A DNA stretch of 64,000 nucleotides from Carnobacterium mobile DSM 4848 (GCF_000744825.1 NZ_JQMR01000001.1:310001-374000); one strand, 5' to 3'; shown: positions 23,117-31,627, numbered from the stretch's first letter. Made by a program: numbers and translations. Notes: generated by a model not told the origin, from the sequence alone.

Positions 23117-24523
23117 TTAAGCTGTTTGTTCAGCTTCGTACTCTTCGAGTGTTTTTCCGACACTGCGAAGATATCTTTTGAAAGATTCTAGTTTCCACGG
23201 GTGAGATTGTGGGGGAATATACTGGCGTCTTTCTTTTTTTTGCTCTGGAATCGGATCAAACTCTTTTGAGTAATAGTCATGCTCTTTCAGTCTCCTTGTT
23301 GTGTATATTTTTTCAGCTATATTTACATAGATATCTCCATTAAACGCTTCGATAATTAGCACCTTTGATTTTCGTGTGAAGTATTTATCTTCACTACCTT
23401 CCGTAGGCAGGTAGTAGTTATTTTGATAACGAATATGATGCCCACTATCCACTTTTCTATTCGCTACTCGTGCTAATAACAAATTGATTTCAGATTTAGT
23501 TGGTGCCTTTTCATAAATGGATTCCTTCGTTTTATGACCAAACTTCTTATTGAAAGTTCTAACCCATTTCGTTAAAAAATGATTGGCTTTCTCAATAGAT
23601 TGTATTCCAGCTAATTCTAAATCTACAGGAAGTCGCGATTGAACAGTCCCGTTTAAGCGCTCTACACGTCCTTTAGCTTGTGGAATAGATGAAGTTCTAA
23701 TCTCAATACCGAGTTGATGACAGGCAAACCCGAACTGGGTAAATGTATCTTCTTCAACCGCTCTCATGGCTTTTGATGTGTATTCAAAAACCGTTCGTTT
23801 ATCTGTCAAAAAAGCTAAGGGAATGCCTTGTTTCGTTAGAATCTGATTGAGCACATGATAATAACCCTTGAGTGTTTCTTGCGTATCGAAATAAGCCCCA
23901 ACGATATTACCAGAAGCGTCATCAATAGCTAAATGAAGATGTGTCACCTCTTTACCAAACCAGTTATAGGAACTGGCATCCATTTGAATAAGCTCCCCCT
24001 GATATTTCTTTCTAGGACGGCTGGGATGGCTTTTTTCGGGTAACTCCATTTGATCTTCGGCTCTTGGAACCAATGGGTTCTCAGCCTTTTTTTCTCCTTT
24101 CATCGATTTAGCTTTGATTCGAGCTTTTATTTTCTTACGCGTTTTTCTTTGGGTTTTAGGTGATAAAATATTCGCTTGATATAAAATACGACGAATAGTC
24201 GTATCGGTGTAACAGATGTCATAATCCTCCTTCAGAATTTCAGTAAAATGCTTCACATTAGGCTGTATCTTAAAACTTTGATAGAGCTCGACCACTTGTT
24301 TTTTTGTTTCCTTTGGCACAGCGTGCTTAGCCGTTTTTCCTCTGTTACCGTGTGAAAAAATAGCTTTTCCTCCTTTTTGATAGTCTTGAATCAATCTGTT
24401 GACTTGCCTCGTCGAGAGCCCAAGTTCAACACAAGCTCTCTTTTTTTCCTTTCTTTTTTCTGCCACAGCTTTTATTACTTTATATTTTTTATCTTCATTC
24501 ATCGTTAGCATGATCCTTTTCAT
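23117..24523 (-). CDS. IS1202-like transposase
   Basis: DDE-type transposase of about 468 aa. An N-terminal HTH (RACVELGLSTRQVNRLIQDYQ) is followed by the integrase core with catalytic residues near Asp182 (IQMDAS), Asp241 (FLTDKRTVFEY) and Glu288 (KGRVERLNG). The C-terminal part has RYQNNYYLPTEGS, as in the ISNCY/IS1202 group. The frame appears intact with no internal stop, so the element may be active. Several starts are possible: ATG at 24523, 24511 or 24502, none with an ideal ribosome site. Confidence 0.92.
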   Translation of the reverse strand: MKRIMLTMNEDKKYKVIKAVAEKRKEKKRACVELGLSTRQVNRLIQDYQKGGKAIFSHGNRGKTAKHAVPKETKKQVVELYQSFKIQPNVKHFTEILKEDYDICYTDTTIRRILYQANILSPKTQRKTRKKIKARIKAKSMKGEKKAENPLVPRAEDQMELPEKSHPSRPRKKYQGELIQMDASSYNWFGKEVTHLHLAIDDASGNIVGAYFDTQETLKGYYHVLNQILTKQGIPLAFLTDKRTVFEYTSKAMRAVEEDTFTQFGFACHQLGIEIRTSSIPQAKGRVERLNGTVQSRLPVDLELAGIQSIEKANHFLTKWVRTFNKKFGHKTKESIYEKAPTKSEINLLLARVANRKVDSGHHIRYQNNYYLPTEGSEDKYFTRKSKVLIIEAFNGDIYVNIAEKIYTTRRLKEHDYYSKEFDPIPEQKKERRQYIPPQSHPWKLESFKRYLRSVGKTLEEYEAEQTA

Positions 24524-24605
24524 GAGTTTATTTTATCATTTTGGGACATTTTATGCTTCGACCTACTTAGGACATTATCACGTTCGAATGATAGGCAGAT
24601 TTTTA

Positions 24606-24614
24606 CCGCTTGTT
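24606..24614. repeat. 9-bp target duplication of the ISLre2 element, left copy
   Basis: CCGCTTGTT, repeated at 26296-26304. The left copy is the tail of the first 21 bases of the IS1202-type duplication. Confidence 0.9.
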
Positions 24615-24729
24615 GTATGTGTAAAATAGTTCTCGAGATATTATTATTTTTTACTGGCAAAAAGAAAGAAGGCGTTCTATCATAAATGTATGCTTGACCG
24701 GCAAATACATAATTGAAAGAGGCCTTCTT

Positions 24730-26139
24730 ATGAATAAGATTATATCAAAGGTTTACCAAATAATAAAGGATTCAAACAATTTAATAGAGACAGAAGAAGC
24801 TATTCAGGTTTATATGTATGAAGTATTTTCTGAATTAGTGGGAGATGTCTTCACTCATATCAATCAGGTGATCAAAGAGGAGAAACAACTTGAAGGTTGG
24901 AAAGTGAAACGAGAAGATTGGAAAACGGTCCAATTTATTTTCGGTCCCGTTCGGTACTATCGTACCTTAATGGTAGATCACACGGATCAGAATCATTATC
25001 CACTAGATGAGTGGTTAGGCATTCGAAAATATCAGCGTCATAGTCCATTAGTAGAAGTAAAAGTGGCTGAGTTGGCGAGTAAAGCTACTTATCGAGATAC
25101 TGCAACTATGCTAAATGAATGGACGGCTGTCACAATCAGCCACCAAACAGTTGGCAGTCTTCTTAAACGCGTTGGATCAGCACAAGCACGTGAAGATGAA
25201 GAAAGCGTATTGGAGCTAGAAGAAGCAGCTGAATTACCAGAAGGGAAAAAAGTGGACTATTTCTATGCCGAAGCGGATGGCGTTTTTGTTCGTGGAACAG
25301 AAAAGAAAAAAAGCTTAGAAGTTCGTCATGCCATTCTTTACGAAGGCTGGAATAAAAACGGAAAACGCGTTTCCTTAAAGGAACCTAAAGCCATTATGAC
25401 GACTAAAAAAACCGCTGGTTTTTGGGCAGAGGTTCAAGCCTTTACAGCGAATCATTATGCCTTACAACAAGCCCAAGTCATTACCAATAGTGACGGTGGA
25501 CAAGGCTATACTGCAGATAGATTCCAAGAAGCTTTTTCTCAATCGAATTATCCCGTTCTCAATCAGCTAGACTCTTATCATGTCTTCCAAGGCTTGAATC
25601 GTGCATTTGGCGTGAAAACTAACGTTTTTAAACAGCAGGTCAAGCAAGCATTAAAGACGCATGATTTAGATCATTTAACTATTTGGCTGGATACGTATGA
25701 AAGTACGTTAGACGAAACAGCAGCAGTGGAAAAACTGAATACATTTAGAACCTATGTTTTACGGAATTGGGATCGGATTTTCGATTGGCGCGAAAAAGTA
25801 GAACAGGCTCCGAAAGGCGCCAGAGGATTAGGCGCAATGGAGTCGAATCAACGACACATCTCTTTTCGCATGAAAAAGCGAGGAATGCATTGGAGTGCAG
25901 AAGGTTGCGAAGCTATGGTAAAGGTAAAACAAGGGATGTTCAATCACACCTTGCGTGAAGACTATCTTCACCAACAAAATAGAAGTGCGAGACAACAACG
26001 CAAGCTGAACCAAACGGTTCGTTTATCGTCGTTATTGCATGAGAAAACACGGCAGTCAGTCGGGGCAAAGAATGGGATCATTCCATTGTATGCCTCTCGT
26101 TCATCGGCAATAGGACAATTAATTAAAAGTTTTCGTTAA
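24730..26139 (+). CDS. ISLre2 family transposase
   Basis: About 469 aa. Typical features are the N-terminal helical region, FIFGPVRYYRTLMVD, LDEWLGIRKYQRHSPLVEVKVAELAS, YAEADGVFV (first acidic residue), ITNSDGGQGYT (second), LDSYHVFQGLNRA, and the C-terminal GAMESNQRHISFRMKKRGMHWS with the conserved Glu. The ATG at 24730 follows GAGGCC, and the longer frame from 24694 is not needed. No internal stop or frameshift is seen. Confidence 0.93.
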   Translation: MNKIISKVYQIIKDSNNLIETEEAIQVYMYEVFSELVGDVFTHINQVIKEEKQLEGWKVKREDWKTVQFIFGPVRYYRTLMVDHTDQNHYPLDEWLGIRKYQRHSPLVEVKVAELASKATYRDTATMLNEWTAVTISHQTVGSLLKRVGSAQAREDEESVLELEEAAELPEGKKVDYFYAEADGVFVRGTEKKKSLEVRHAILYEGWNKNGKRVSLKEPKAIMTTKKTAGFWAEVQAFTANHYALQQAQVITNSDGGQGYTADRFQEAFSQSNYPVLNQLDSYHVFQGLNRAFGVKTNVFKQQVKQALKTHDLDHLTIWLDTYESTLDETAAVEKLNTFRTYVLRNWDRIFDWREKVEQAPKGARGLGAMESNQRHISFRMKKRGMHWSAEGCEAMVKVKQGMFNHTLREDYLHQQNRSARQQRKLNQTVRLSSLLHEKTRQSVGAKNGIIPLYASRSSAIGQLIKSFR

Positions 26140-26146
26140 TTCCTGT

Positions 26147-26190
26147 CTTTTGGGAGAAGGTTCCTGGTTTTAGGAACGTTCTTCCAAAAG
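26147..26190 (+). terminator. hairpin after the ISLre2 transposase gene
   Basis: CTTTTGGGAGAAGGTTCCT pairs with AGGAACGTTCTTCCAAAAG. It is strong but lacks a long T-tract, so termination is plausible rather than certain. Confidence 0.55.
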
Positions 26191-26295
26191 ATGGGCCAGC
26201 AAGCGGCGGAGCCGTGCGGTAGCTGATGGGTGTACAAAAATAGAGTGCCTAAACTAGTGAAGGAATAGGACGCTCGAGAAAAACTTGACACAAAC

Positions 26296-26304
26296 CCGCT
26301 TGTT
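26296..26304. repeat. 9-bp target duplication of the ISLre2 element, right copy
   Basis: CCGCTTGTT, matching 24606-24614; the next six bases complete the split 27-bp duplication. Confidence 0.9.
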
Positions 26305-26331
26305 TCGTAGATTTCATTTTGATGAAAAATA

Positions 26332-26340
26332 TGTTATAAT
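26332..26340 (+). promoter_or_regulatory. extended -10 of the DUF2187-like gene
   Basis: TGTTATAAT. It lies about 36 bases inside native sequence from the ISLre2 end, so the core promoter seems to have survived both insertions, but upstream sequence is now IS-derived. Confidence 0.5.
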
Positions 26341-26405
26341 AGAGAAGTGAACGATAAAATATTCAGGTAACGTGCTTTAAGAATCAAAGAAATGAGGGAA
26401 TTTAT

Positions 26406-26747
26406 ATGGGAAACAAAATAACCAAAGAAATTCAATCGTTAGTTGAGGTTGAGCTTCGAAAAGGAGCCAGCAAATCAAGAATTGCGACTCTTTTGGGCGT
26501 GCCGTATGATGAAGCAAATGAAATTATCGATGAAATAAAAGCTTCTTTCAGACCAGACTTGGGAGATCAAATTATTTTTTTATTTAGAGATGAAAAAATG
26601 GCTGGAACTATTGTAAAGTTGTTAAATAACAGTGCAGTTGTTGAAATCTATTGGGAAAAATCTTCTGAAAAAATGAAAGATATTATGGAATCTAAAACAA
26701 TCGTTAATTTTAAAGATATCGTTGAATTTGTCCATAGTGAAGTTTAA
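26406..26747 (+). CDS. hypothetical protein with HTH-like N-terminus and DUF2187-like C-terminus
   Basis: 113 aa, soluble. The first 45 residues (ITKEIQSLVEVELRKGASKSRIATLLGVPYDEANEIIDEI) look like a helix-turn-helix with the SKSRIATLLGVP pattern. The second half, GDQIIFLFRDEKMAGTIVKLLNNSAVVEI, resembles the small beta domain DUF2187 (B. subtilis YkvS-like). This combination suggests a small nucleic-acid-binding protein, but the function is unknown. GAATGAGGGAA precedes the ATG. It is a single-gene unit with its own terminator, upstream of the fatty-acid operon. Confidence 0.75.
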   Translation: MGNKITKEIQSLVEVELRKGASKSRIATLLGVPYDEANEIIDEIKASFRPDLGDQIIFLFRDEKMAGTIVKLLNNSAVVEIYWEKSSEKMKDIMESKTIVNFKDIVEFVHSEV

Positions 26748-26766
26748 TCAAATAGAATAACCCCAA

Positions 26767-26804
26767 AAACATCCATTCTTAAAAAGAGAAGGGATGTTTT
26801 TTTT
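26767..26804 (+). terminator. intrinsic terminator before the fab operon
   Basis: AACATCC pairs with GGATGTT with an inner TTCT/AGAA extension, then eight T. Confidence 0.85.
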
Positions 26805-26881
26805 ATTTTAAAAAAAACAGGTGTACAAACTGAATAAACAGCTATTTAAGTAGGACTGTATTATTTTATTTTATTTTCTGC

Positions 26882-26938
26882 TTGACAGTTTTTGATTTTA
26901 ATAATATAGTTTGATAGTCAAATAGTTTGATGCTCAAA
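26882..26938 (+). promoter_or_regulatory. fabT promoter with two tandem FabT boxes
   Basis: TTGACA (26882-26887), 17 bases, TATAGT (26905-26910). Two palindromes follow: TTTGATAGTCAAA (26910-26922) and TTTGATGCTCAAA (26926-26938), 16 bases apart. Both match the known FabT operator core TTTGA-N3-TCAAA and cover the transcription start. Confidence 0.88.
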
Positions 26939-26978
26939 GTAATTTATTGGAAGCAAATATAAGAACGGAGGAGCTGAT

Positions 26979-27431
26979 GTGGATAAAACATTAGTACATG
27001 AAATCAATACTTATTTAATTACGATTTTTAATGAAATTATGATCATTGAAGAAGATGCGCTTCAAGGCAGTACATTTAAAGATATTTCTATTAAAGAAAT
27101 GCATACCATCGAAGCTATCGGAATGAATCGAGACCATACGACATCCGAAGTTGCTAAAAAGCTGGCTATTACTGCTGGTACACTGACCGTTTCTGTCAAT
27201 AACTTAGTTAAAAAAGGGTATGTTGAAAGAATTCGCAGTGAAATGGATCGAAGGGTTGTTAAGTTAGGTCTTACCAAGAAAGGCCGACTTCTTTATCGAT
27301 TACATGATAAATTTCATCGAGATATGGTGAAAGAGACTATATCTGGAATGGAACAAGAAGAAGCTGAGATATTAATCAAAGGTCTAAGAAACCTTCATAT
27401 TTTTTTAGACCAAATAAAAAATAATTTATAA
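26979..27431 (+). CDS. fabT: MarR family transcriptional regulator FabT
   Basis: Represses fatty-acid synthesis genes, helped by long-chain acyl-ACP. 150 aa from a GTG at 26979 preceded by GGAGGAG. The MarR winged helix is recognisable in KEMHTIEAIG, TTSEVAKKLAITAGTLTVSVNNLVKKGYVERI and the wing RSEMDRRVVKLGLTKKG. Its location as first gene of the fab operon and the two FabT boxes at its promoter make the identity firm and imply autoregulation. Confidence 0.95.
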   Translation: MDKTLVHEINTYLITIFNEIMIIEEDALQGSTFKDISIKEMHTIEAIGMNRDHTTSEVAKKLAITAGTLTVSVNNLVKKGYVERIRSEMDRRVVKLGLTKKGRLLYRLHDKFHRDMVKETISGMEQEEAEILIKGLRNLHIFLDQIKNNL

Positions 27432-27448
27432 GAACAGAGTTGAACTCG

Positions 27449-28426
27449 ATGCAAGCAAAAATTATTGGTACCGGGAGCTATGTTCCTCAAAAAGTAGTTT
27501 CCAATGAAATGTTGGAAAGTTTAATGGACACCAGTGACGAATGGATCAAAACAAGAACTGGCATCGAAAGACGCCATCTAGCTGAAACGGAGAATACATC
27601 TGTTCTTTGCGGGAAGGCGGCTCAAGCGATTCTTGAAAAAACGGGTATCGTTGCAGAAGAAATCGATTTAATCATTGTGGCTACTATGTCGCCGGATTAT
27701 CTGAGTCCCTCAACTGCTTGTTTAGTTCAAGATTATCTTGGAGCCAAGCAAGGGATGGCTTTTGATGTAAGTGCAGCTTGCTCAGGATTTATTTACGCTT
27801 TGTCTGTAGCTGAAAAGATGCTGCAAAGTGGTGCTTTCCGTTATGCTCTTGTTTTAGGCGGAGAAGTTATGTCTAAGATTATTAATTGGGAAGACAGAAG
27901 TACAGCTGTTTTGTTCGGTGATGGTGCTGGCGGGGTTTTATTAGAACGAACAGAAACAGAAGGAAGTTTTCTAGGCGAAGACATCCATGCAGATGGAAGC
28001 CGAGGCTTAGCCTTAACAACTGGCTCATTACCCGTTCAAAATCCTTACAGCTCTCAAAAAGAGCCGAATGATGTGTTTTTAAAGATGGAAGGCCGAGCCA
28101 TTTTCGATTTTGCTATTCGAAGCGTGCCGAAAAGTATTCGTTCGGTTGTTGAAACTGCCGATCTTTCCTTAACAGATATCACGCGAATCATACCGCACCA
28201 AGCGAACTCGCGAATCATTCAAGCCATTGCGAAGAAATTAAAAATACCTTTTGAACAGTTTGCCTTAAATATTTCCAATTATGGAAATACTTCGGCAGCT
28301 AGTATTCCGATTTTATTAGATGAACTTGTTTCTTCTGGTGAATTGACTCTTGGTAAAGACGAAAAAATTATTTTAACTGGATTTGGTGGAGGACTCACTT
28401 GGGGTTCCATGTTAATCCAACTTTAA
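27449..28426 (+). CDS. fabH: 3-oxoacyl-ACP synthase III
   Basis: Starts fatty-acid synthesis by condensing acyl-CoA with malonyl-ACP. About 325 aa. The Cys-His-Asn triad is complete: DVSAACSGF (Cys), IIPHQANSRI (His) and NISNYGNTSAASIP (Asn). GSYVPQKVVSN at the N-terminus and GFGGGLTWGS at the end are typical. The start is uncertain: ATG 27449 and TTG 27440 are both in frame and neither has a strong ribosome site; ATG gives the better spacing to AGAG and the usual N-terminus. The fabT stop is close, which suggests coupling. Confidence 0.97.
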   Translation: MQAKIIGTGSYVPQKVVSNEMLESLMDTSDEWIKTRTGIERRHLAETENTSVLCGKAAQAILEKTGIVAEEIDLIIVATMSPDYLSPSTACLVQDYLGAKQGMAFDVSAACSGFIYALSVAEKMLQSGAFRYALVLGGEVMSKIINWEDRSTAVLFGDGAGGVLLERTETEGSFLGEDIHADGSRGLALTTGSLPVQNPYSSQKEPNDVFLKMEGRAIFDFAIRSVPKSIRSVVETADLSLTDITRIIPHQANSRIIQAIAKKLKIPFEQFALNISNYGNTSAASIPILLDELVSSGELTLGKDEKIILTGFGGGLTWGSMLIQL

Positions 28427-28504
28427 TTAAGTAACAACAAGCTTGCTTAAGCTATAAAAAAATTAAGCACATACTAAAAAACAACTATAATGGAGGAAAC
28501 AAAA

Positions 28505-28735
28505 ATGACATTCGAAAAAATTCAAGAAATTATCGTGGACCAATTAGACAAAGAGGAAGAAGAAGTACAATTAGAAACAAACTTCCGTGAAGACTTAGAA
28601 GCGGACAGCTTAGACTTATTCCAAATCATTAACGATATTGAAGACGAATTTGATATTAAAATCGAATCAGAAGAAGGACTAACTACTGTTCAAGATATCG
28701 TAACGTTTGTAGATGCAGAGTTAGCTAAAAAATAA
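28505..28735 (+). CDS. acpP: acyl carrier protein
   Basis: Carries growing acyl chains on phosphopantetheine. About 76 aa and very acidic. The attachment site is Ser in [21 protein letters not shown], the classic DSL motif, although a slightly unusual LDLF follows where LDxVEL is common. The ATG at 28505 has GGAGG upstream. It lies between fabH and fabK, as in other lactic acid bacteria. Coding for such an acidic protein so close to fabK suggests both are highly expressed. Confidence 0.96.
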   Translation: MTFEKIQEIIVDQLDKEEEEVQLETNFREDLEADSLDLFQIINDIEDEFDIKIESEEGLTTVQDIVTFVDAELAKK

Positions 28736-28764
28736 GAACAACCAATTAGAAAGAGGGAACCTGT

Positions 28765-29724
28765 ATGCAGTCTCAATTAATCGAAAAACTTGGCATTAGA
28801 TACCCCATTATTCAAGGTGCTATGTCATGGGTCGCTGATCCAAGTCTAGTAAGTGCGGTTTCAAATGCAGGAGGTTTAGGCATTCTTGCTTGTGGGCATG
28901 CGACAGGAGAAACTGTTCGTGAATTGATCATAGAAACAAAGAAACTAACCGATAAACCGTTTGGGATCAATGTGCTGCTCCTTTCTCCACATGTAGACGA
29001 AGTGGTGCAAGTTGTCTGCGAAGAAAAGATAAAAGTTGTCACAACAGGCGCGGGTAGTCCAGGAAGATATATGGAACAATTCAAAGCTGTTGGAACAGTG
29101 GTTATCCCAGTCGTAGCTTCAGTTGCTCTAGCAAGAAGAATGCAAGCTGATGGAGCAGATGCAATCATCTGTGAAGGAATGGAAGCCGGCGGACATATTG
29201 GCAAAACGACTACTATGAATTTGGTTCCACAAGTGGTAGATGCGGTTACAATTCCCGTTATTGCTGCTGGTGGAATTGCAGATGGGCGCGGTGTAGCTGC
29301 TGTTATGTCACTTGGCGCTGCTGCTGCTCAACTTGGGACTCGTTTTGTTGTTGCATACGAAAGTAACGCGCACCGAAACTTTAAAGATTCTATTTTGAAA
29401 GCAAAAGATATCGACACCGTAGTAACAGGTATGATTACTGGACATCCCGTTCGCGTATTGCGTAACAAACTAACTCGTGAGTATTTAAAAGTTGAGAAAG
29501 AAATTACTAGTGATGAAAATCCTGATTTTTCTCGTTTAGAAGCTCTCGGAAAAGGCGCTTTGAAGCGAGCAGTAGTGGATGGAGACAAAAAAACCGGATC
29601 TTTTATGTCAGGACAAAGTGCCGGTTTAGTAAAAAAAGAACAAAGTTGCGAAGAAATCATTCATCAACTAATGGATGAATACAAAGAAGTAATCGAAAAA
29701 CAAGCACGCGCTTTGTCTTTATAA
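28765..29724 (+). CDS. fabK: FMN-dependent enoyl-ACP reductase II
   Basis: Performs the last reduction of each elongation cycle with FMN and NAD(P)H, replacing FabI. 319 aa with the 2-nitropropane-dioxygenase-like TIM barrel: RYPIIQGAMSWVADPSLVSAVSNAGGLG, PFGINVLLLSP, ICEGMEAGGHIGKTTT with the catalytic His region, VIAAGGIADGRG and GAAAAQLGTRF for FMN phosphate. AAGAGGGAA precedes the ATG. No fabI is seen in the window, so triclosan-type FabI inhibitors would be expected to act poorly on this enzyme unless a fabI exists elsewhere; that is an inference from the family. Confidence 0.96.
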   Translation: MQSQLIEKLGIRYPIIQGAMSWVADPSLVSAVSNAGGLGILACGHATGETVRELIIETKKLTDKPFGINVLLLSPHVDEVVQVVCEEKIKVVTTGAGSPGRYMEQFKAVGTVVIPVVASVALARRMQADGADAIICEGMEAGGHIGKTTTMNLVPQVVDAVTIPVIAAGGIADGRGVAAVMSLGAAAAQLGTRFVVAYESNAHRNFKDSILKAKDIDTVVTGMITGHPVRVLRNKLTREYLKVEKEITSDENPDFSRLEALGKGALKRAVVDGDKKTGSFMSGQSAGLVKKEQSCEEIIHQLMDEYKEVIEKQARALSL

Positions 29725-29752
29725 AAAGTAAACGGTTTGTTCTATTTAAATA

Positions 29753-29807
29753 CCAGAAAGCTGAAAGAAGTTCCTATTGGCTTCCAAGGATTTCTGGTTA
29801 TTTTTTT
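29753..29807 (+). terminator. terminator-like hairpin inside the fab operon, between fabK and fabD
   Basis: CCAGAAA (29753-29759) pairs with TTTCTGG (29791-29797) around an inner GAAG/CTTC hairpin, followed by seven T (29801-29807). ATTTCTGGT is repeated at 29818-29826, so an alternative pairing exists. It may attenuate expression of the distal genes. Confidence 0.55.
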
Positions 29808-29883
29808 GGAGTCGAAATTTCTGGTATTCCAGTAGTCATTTTGAAGGGTTTTATTAAAAAGCGAACTGAAGGAGTCATTATCA

Positions 29884-30834
29884 ATGAAGATTGCTTTTGT
29901 ATACAGTGGCCAAGGTGCTCAATATTCTGGGATGGGACAAGAACTTTACGATAATCACGAAATTGTCCGTACTCTATTTAATGAAGCAAGTGCAGCTTTA
30001 AATATGGATGTTGCAGCACTTTGTTTTGAAGAAAATGAATTGCTTAATCAAACAACGTATACTCAGCCAGCTATTTTAACACTCAGTACAGCAATCGATG
30101 CTTTACTGAAAGAAAAGGGGATTGAACCTGAAGTTGTAGCTGGTTTAAGTTTAGGTGAATACAGCGCTTTTGTGAAAGCTGGAGTACTGGATTTCACTGA
30201 AGCGGTAAAATTAGTGAAGAAACGCGGTCAATACATGACGGAAGCTGTCCCACTAGGCGAAGGGGCAATGAGCGCTGTTTTGGGATTAGATCGTGAAACC
30301 ATTATGGAAGCTTGCCAAGAAGCAAGTGATCTAGGAGTGGTTTCTCCTGCTAATTACAATATGCCTGGACAAATAGCGATTGCCGGTCTTAAAGAAGCGG
30401 TTGACAAGGCGGGAGAAATTCTGCTGGAAAAAGGAGCTAAACGTGTGGTTCCGCTTCAAGTAAGTGGTCCTTTTCATACAGCGTTACTCCAACCTGCAGC
30501 TGAACAACTAGCAGAAGCTTTAAAAGAAGTGACGGTTAATGATCCTGATTTGCCTGTCGTTAGTAATACAACTACTAAAGTGTTTACGACGAAAGAAGAA
30601 ATTCTTGATACGATGGTTAAGCAAGTCATGTCACCTGTTTATTGGGAAGATGATGTCAGAGCCATGATCGATTTAGGGGTAGATACCTTTATCGAAGTTG
30701 GCCCGGGGAAAACGTTGAGCAGTTTTATTAAAAAAATTGATAAATCTGTCCTTACTTTAAATGTGGAAAATAATAAAACATTAGAAAAAACGTTAACTAA
30801 ATTAGCAGCGTTGAAGTCAGATGGTCACATATAA
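29884..30834 (+). CDS. fabD: malonyl CoA-ACP transacylase
   Basis: Loads malonyl groups onto ACP. 316 aa. FVYSGQGAQYSGMGQEL is the N-terminal signature, the nucleophile Ser is in VAGLSLGEYSAF, Arg and Gln are in KKRGQYMTEAVP, and the catalytic His is in VSGPFHTALL. GAAGGAGT precedes the ATG. A terminator-like hairpin lies in the 159-base gap from fabK, the largest gap in the operon, so fabD and downstream genes may be expressed at a different level. Confidence 0.96.
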   Translation: MKIAFVYSGQGAQYSGMGQELYDNHEIVRTLFNEASAALNMDVAALCFEENELLNQTTYTQPAILTLSTAIDALLKEKGIEPEVVAGLSLGEYSAFVKAGVLDFTEAVKLVKKRGQYMTEAVPLGEGAMSAVLGLDRETIMEACQEASDLGVVSPANYNMPGQIAIAGLKEAVDKAGEILLEKGAKRVVPLQVSGPFHTALLQPAAEQLAEALKEVTVNDPDLPVVSNTTTKVFTTKEEILDTMVKQVMSPVYWEDDVRAMIDLGVDTFIEVGPGKTLSSFIKKIDKSVLTLNVENNKTLEKTLTKLAALKSDGHI

Positions 30835-30870
30835 AAAATCGTTTTTCATTAAAAAAAAAGGAATGAGTTC

Positions 30871-31608
30871 ATGACGTTAGAAAACAAAACGGTTATCGTT
30901 ACAGGTAGTTCAAGAGGAATAGGGAAAGCCATTGCCGTAGCATTTGCAAAAACTGGAGCAAACATTGTCCTGAACGGTCGAAAACCCATTCCGACGGATG
31001 TAGTTGAGGAAATCCAAGGCTATGGTGCTAAAGTACATACCATACTTGGTGATATGAGTGATTTTGAAAGTGCCAAACGATTAATTGAAGAAACCAAAGA
31101 GGTATTTGGCAGTGTGGATGTGTTAGTGAACAATGCCGGTATCACAAATGATATGCTTTTGATGCGGATGTCTGAAGAAGATTTTGATCAAACGATTGCA
31201 GTCAATTTAAAAGGAACATTCAATACCATCCGTCATGCTACAAAAGTCATGTTGAAACAAAGAAGCGGTACGATCATTAACCTGTCAAGCGTCGTGGGAT
31301 TGGTTGGAAATGTGGGCCAAGCTAACTATGCAGCCAGTAAAGCCGGTGTAATTGGTTTAACGAAATCAGCTGCTCGTGAATTAGCAGCTAGAGGAATTAC
31401 AGTAAATGCGATTGCTCCAGGTTTTATTGAAACAGAAATGACAGATGTCTTATCAGAAAAAATGAAAGAACAAGCTGTGGGACAAATTCCGTTAAAACGT
31501 TTTGGTCAAGTAGAAGACGTAGCACGAGCTGCAGTTTTTTTAAGTGAAAATAACTATATTACCGGTCAAGTGATCAACATTGACGGCGGTATGGTAATGA
31601 ATGGTTAA
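30871..31608 (+). CDS. fabG: 3-oxoacyl-ACP reductase
   Basis: NADPH-dependent reductase of beta-ketoacyl-ACP. 245 aa SDR protein with cofactor motif TGSSRGIGKA, VNNAG at the NNAG position, the Ser in NLSSVVGLVGNVGQ, the YxxxK active site YAASKAG and the tail YITGQVINIDGGMVMNG, which is nearly invariant in FabG. AAAAAGGAATG precedes the ATG. It overlaps the frame of the next gene's upstream extension; fabF proper begins 19 bases later. Confidence 0.97.
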   Translation: MTLENKTVIVTGSSRGIGKAIAVAFAKTGANIVLNGRKPIPTDVVEEIQGYGAKVHTILGDMSDFESAKRLIEETKEVFGSVDVLVNNAGITNDMLLMRMSEEDFDQTIAVNLKGTFNTIRHATKVMLKQRSGTIINLSSVVGLVGNVGQANYAASKAGVIGLTKSAARELAARGITVNAIAPGFIETEMTDVLSEKMKEQAVGQIPLKRFGQVEDVARAAVFLSENNYITGQVINIDGGMVMNG

Positions 31609-31627
31609 AGAAGGAGGACGAACAGAT

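Larger units (their letters stand above)
23013..24593 (-). mobile_element. IS1202-like (ISNCY family) insertion sequence
   Basis: 1581 bp carrying one transposase gene on the minus strand. The ends are imperfect inverted repeats: TGTCAAGCGAAAGTAAAAAT at 23013 against TATCATTCGAACGTGATAAT inward from 24593, both continuing with GTCC, 18 of 24 positions identical. Flanked by the 27-bp duplication described at 22986. Confidence 0.9.
24615..26295 (+). mobile_element. ISLre2 family insertion sequence
   Basis: 1681 bp with one transposase gene. The ends are inverted repeats: GTATGTGTAAAATAGTTCTC at 24615 against GTTTGTGTCAAGTTTTTCTC inward from 26295, both continuing with GAG. A 9-bp duplication flanks it, as expected for ISLre2. 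It is inserted into the right target duplication of the IS1202-like element, so it arrived second. Confidence 0.92.

Noticed and set aside
26285-26340. A new hybrid promoter made by the ISLre2 right end (TTGACA) for the DUF2187-like gene
   Set aside because: TTGACA at 26285 is 44 bases from TATAAT at 26335, far from the 17 needed; the native extended -10 is sufficient.
28812-29204. 130-aa minus-strand frame opposite fabK, and similar frames opposite glcK, fabF, clpX and fruA
   Set aside because: They are antisense shadows of well-recognised genes.
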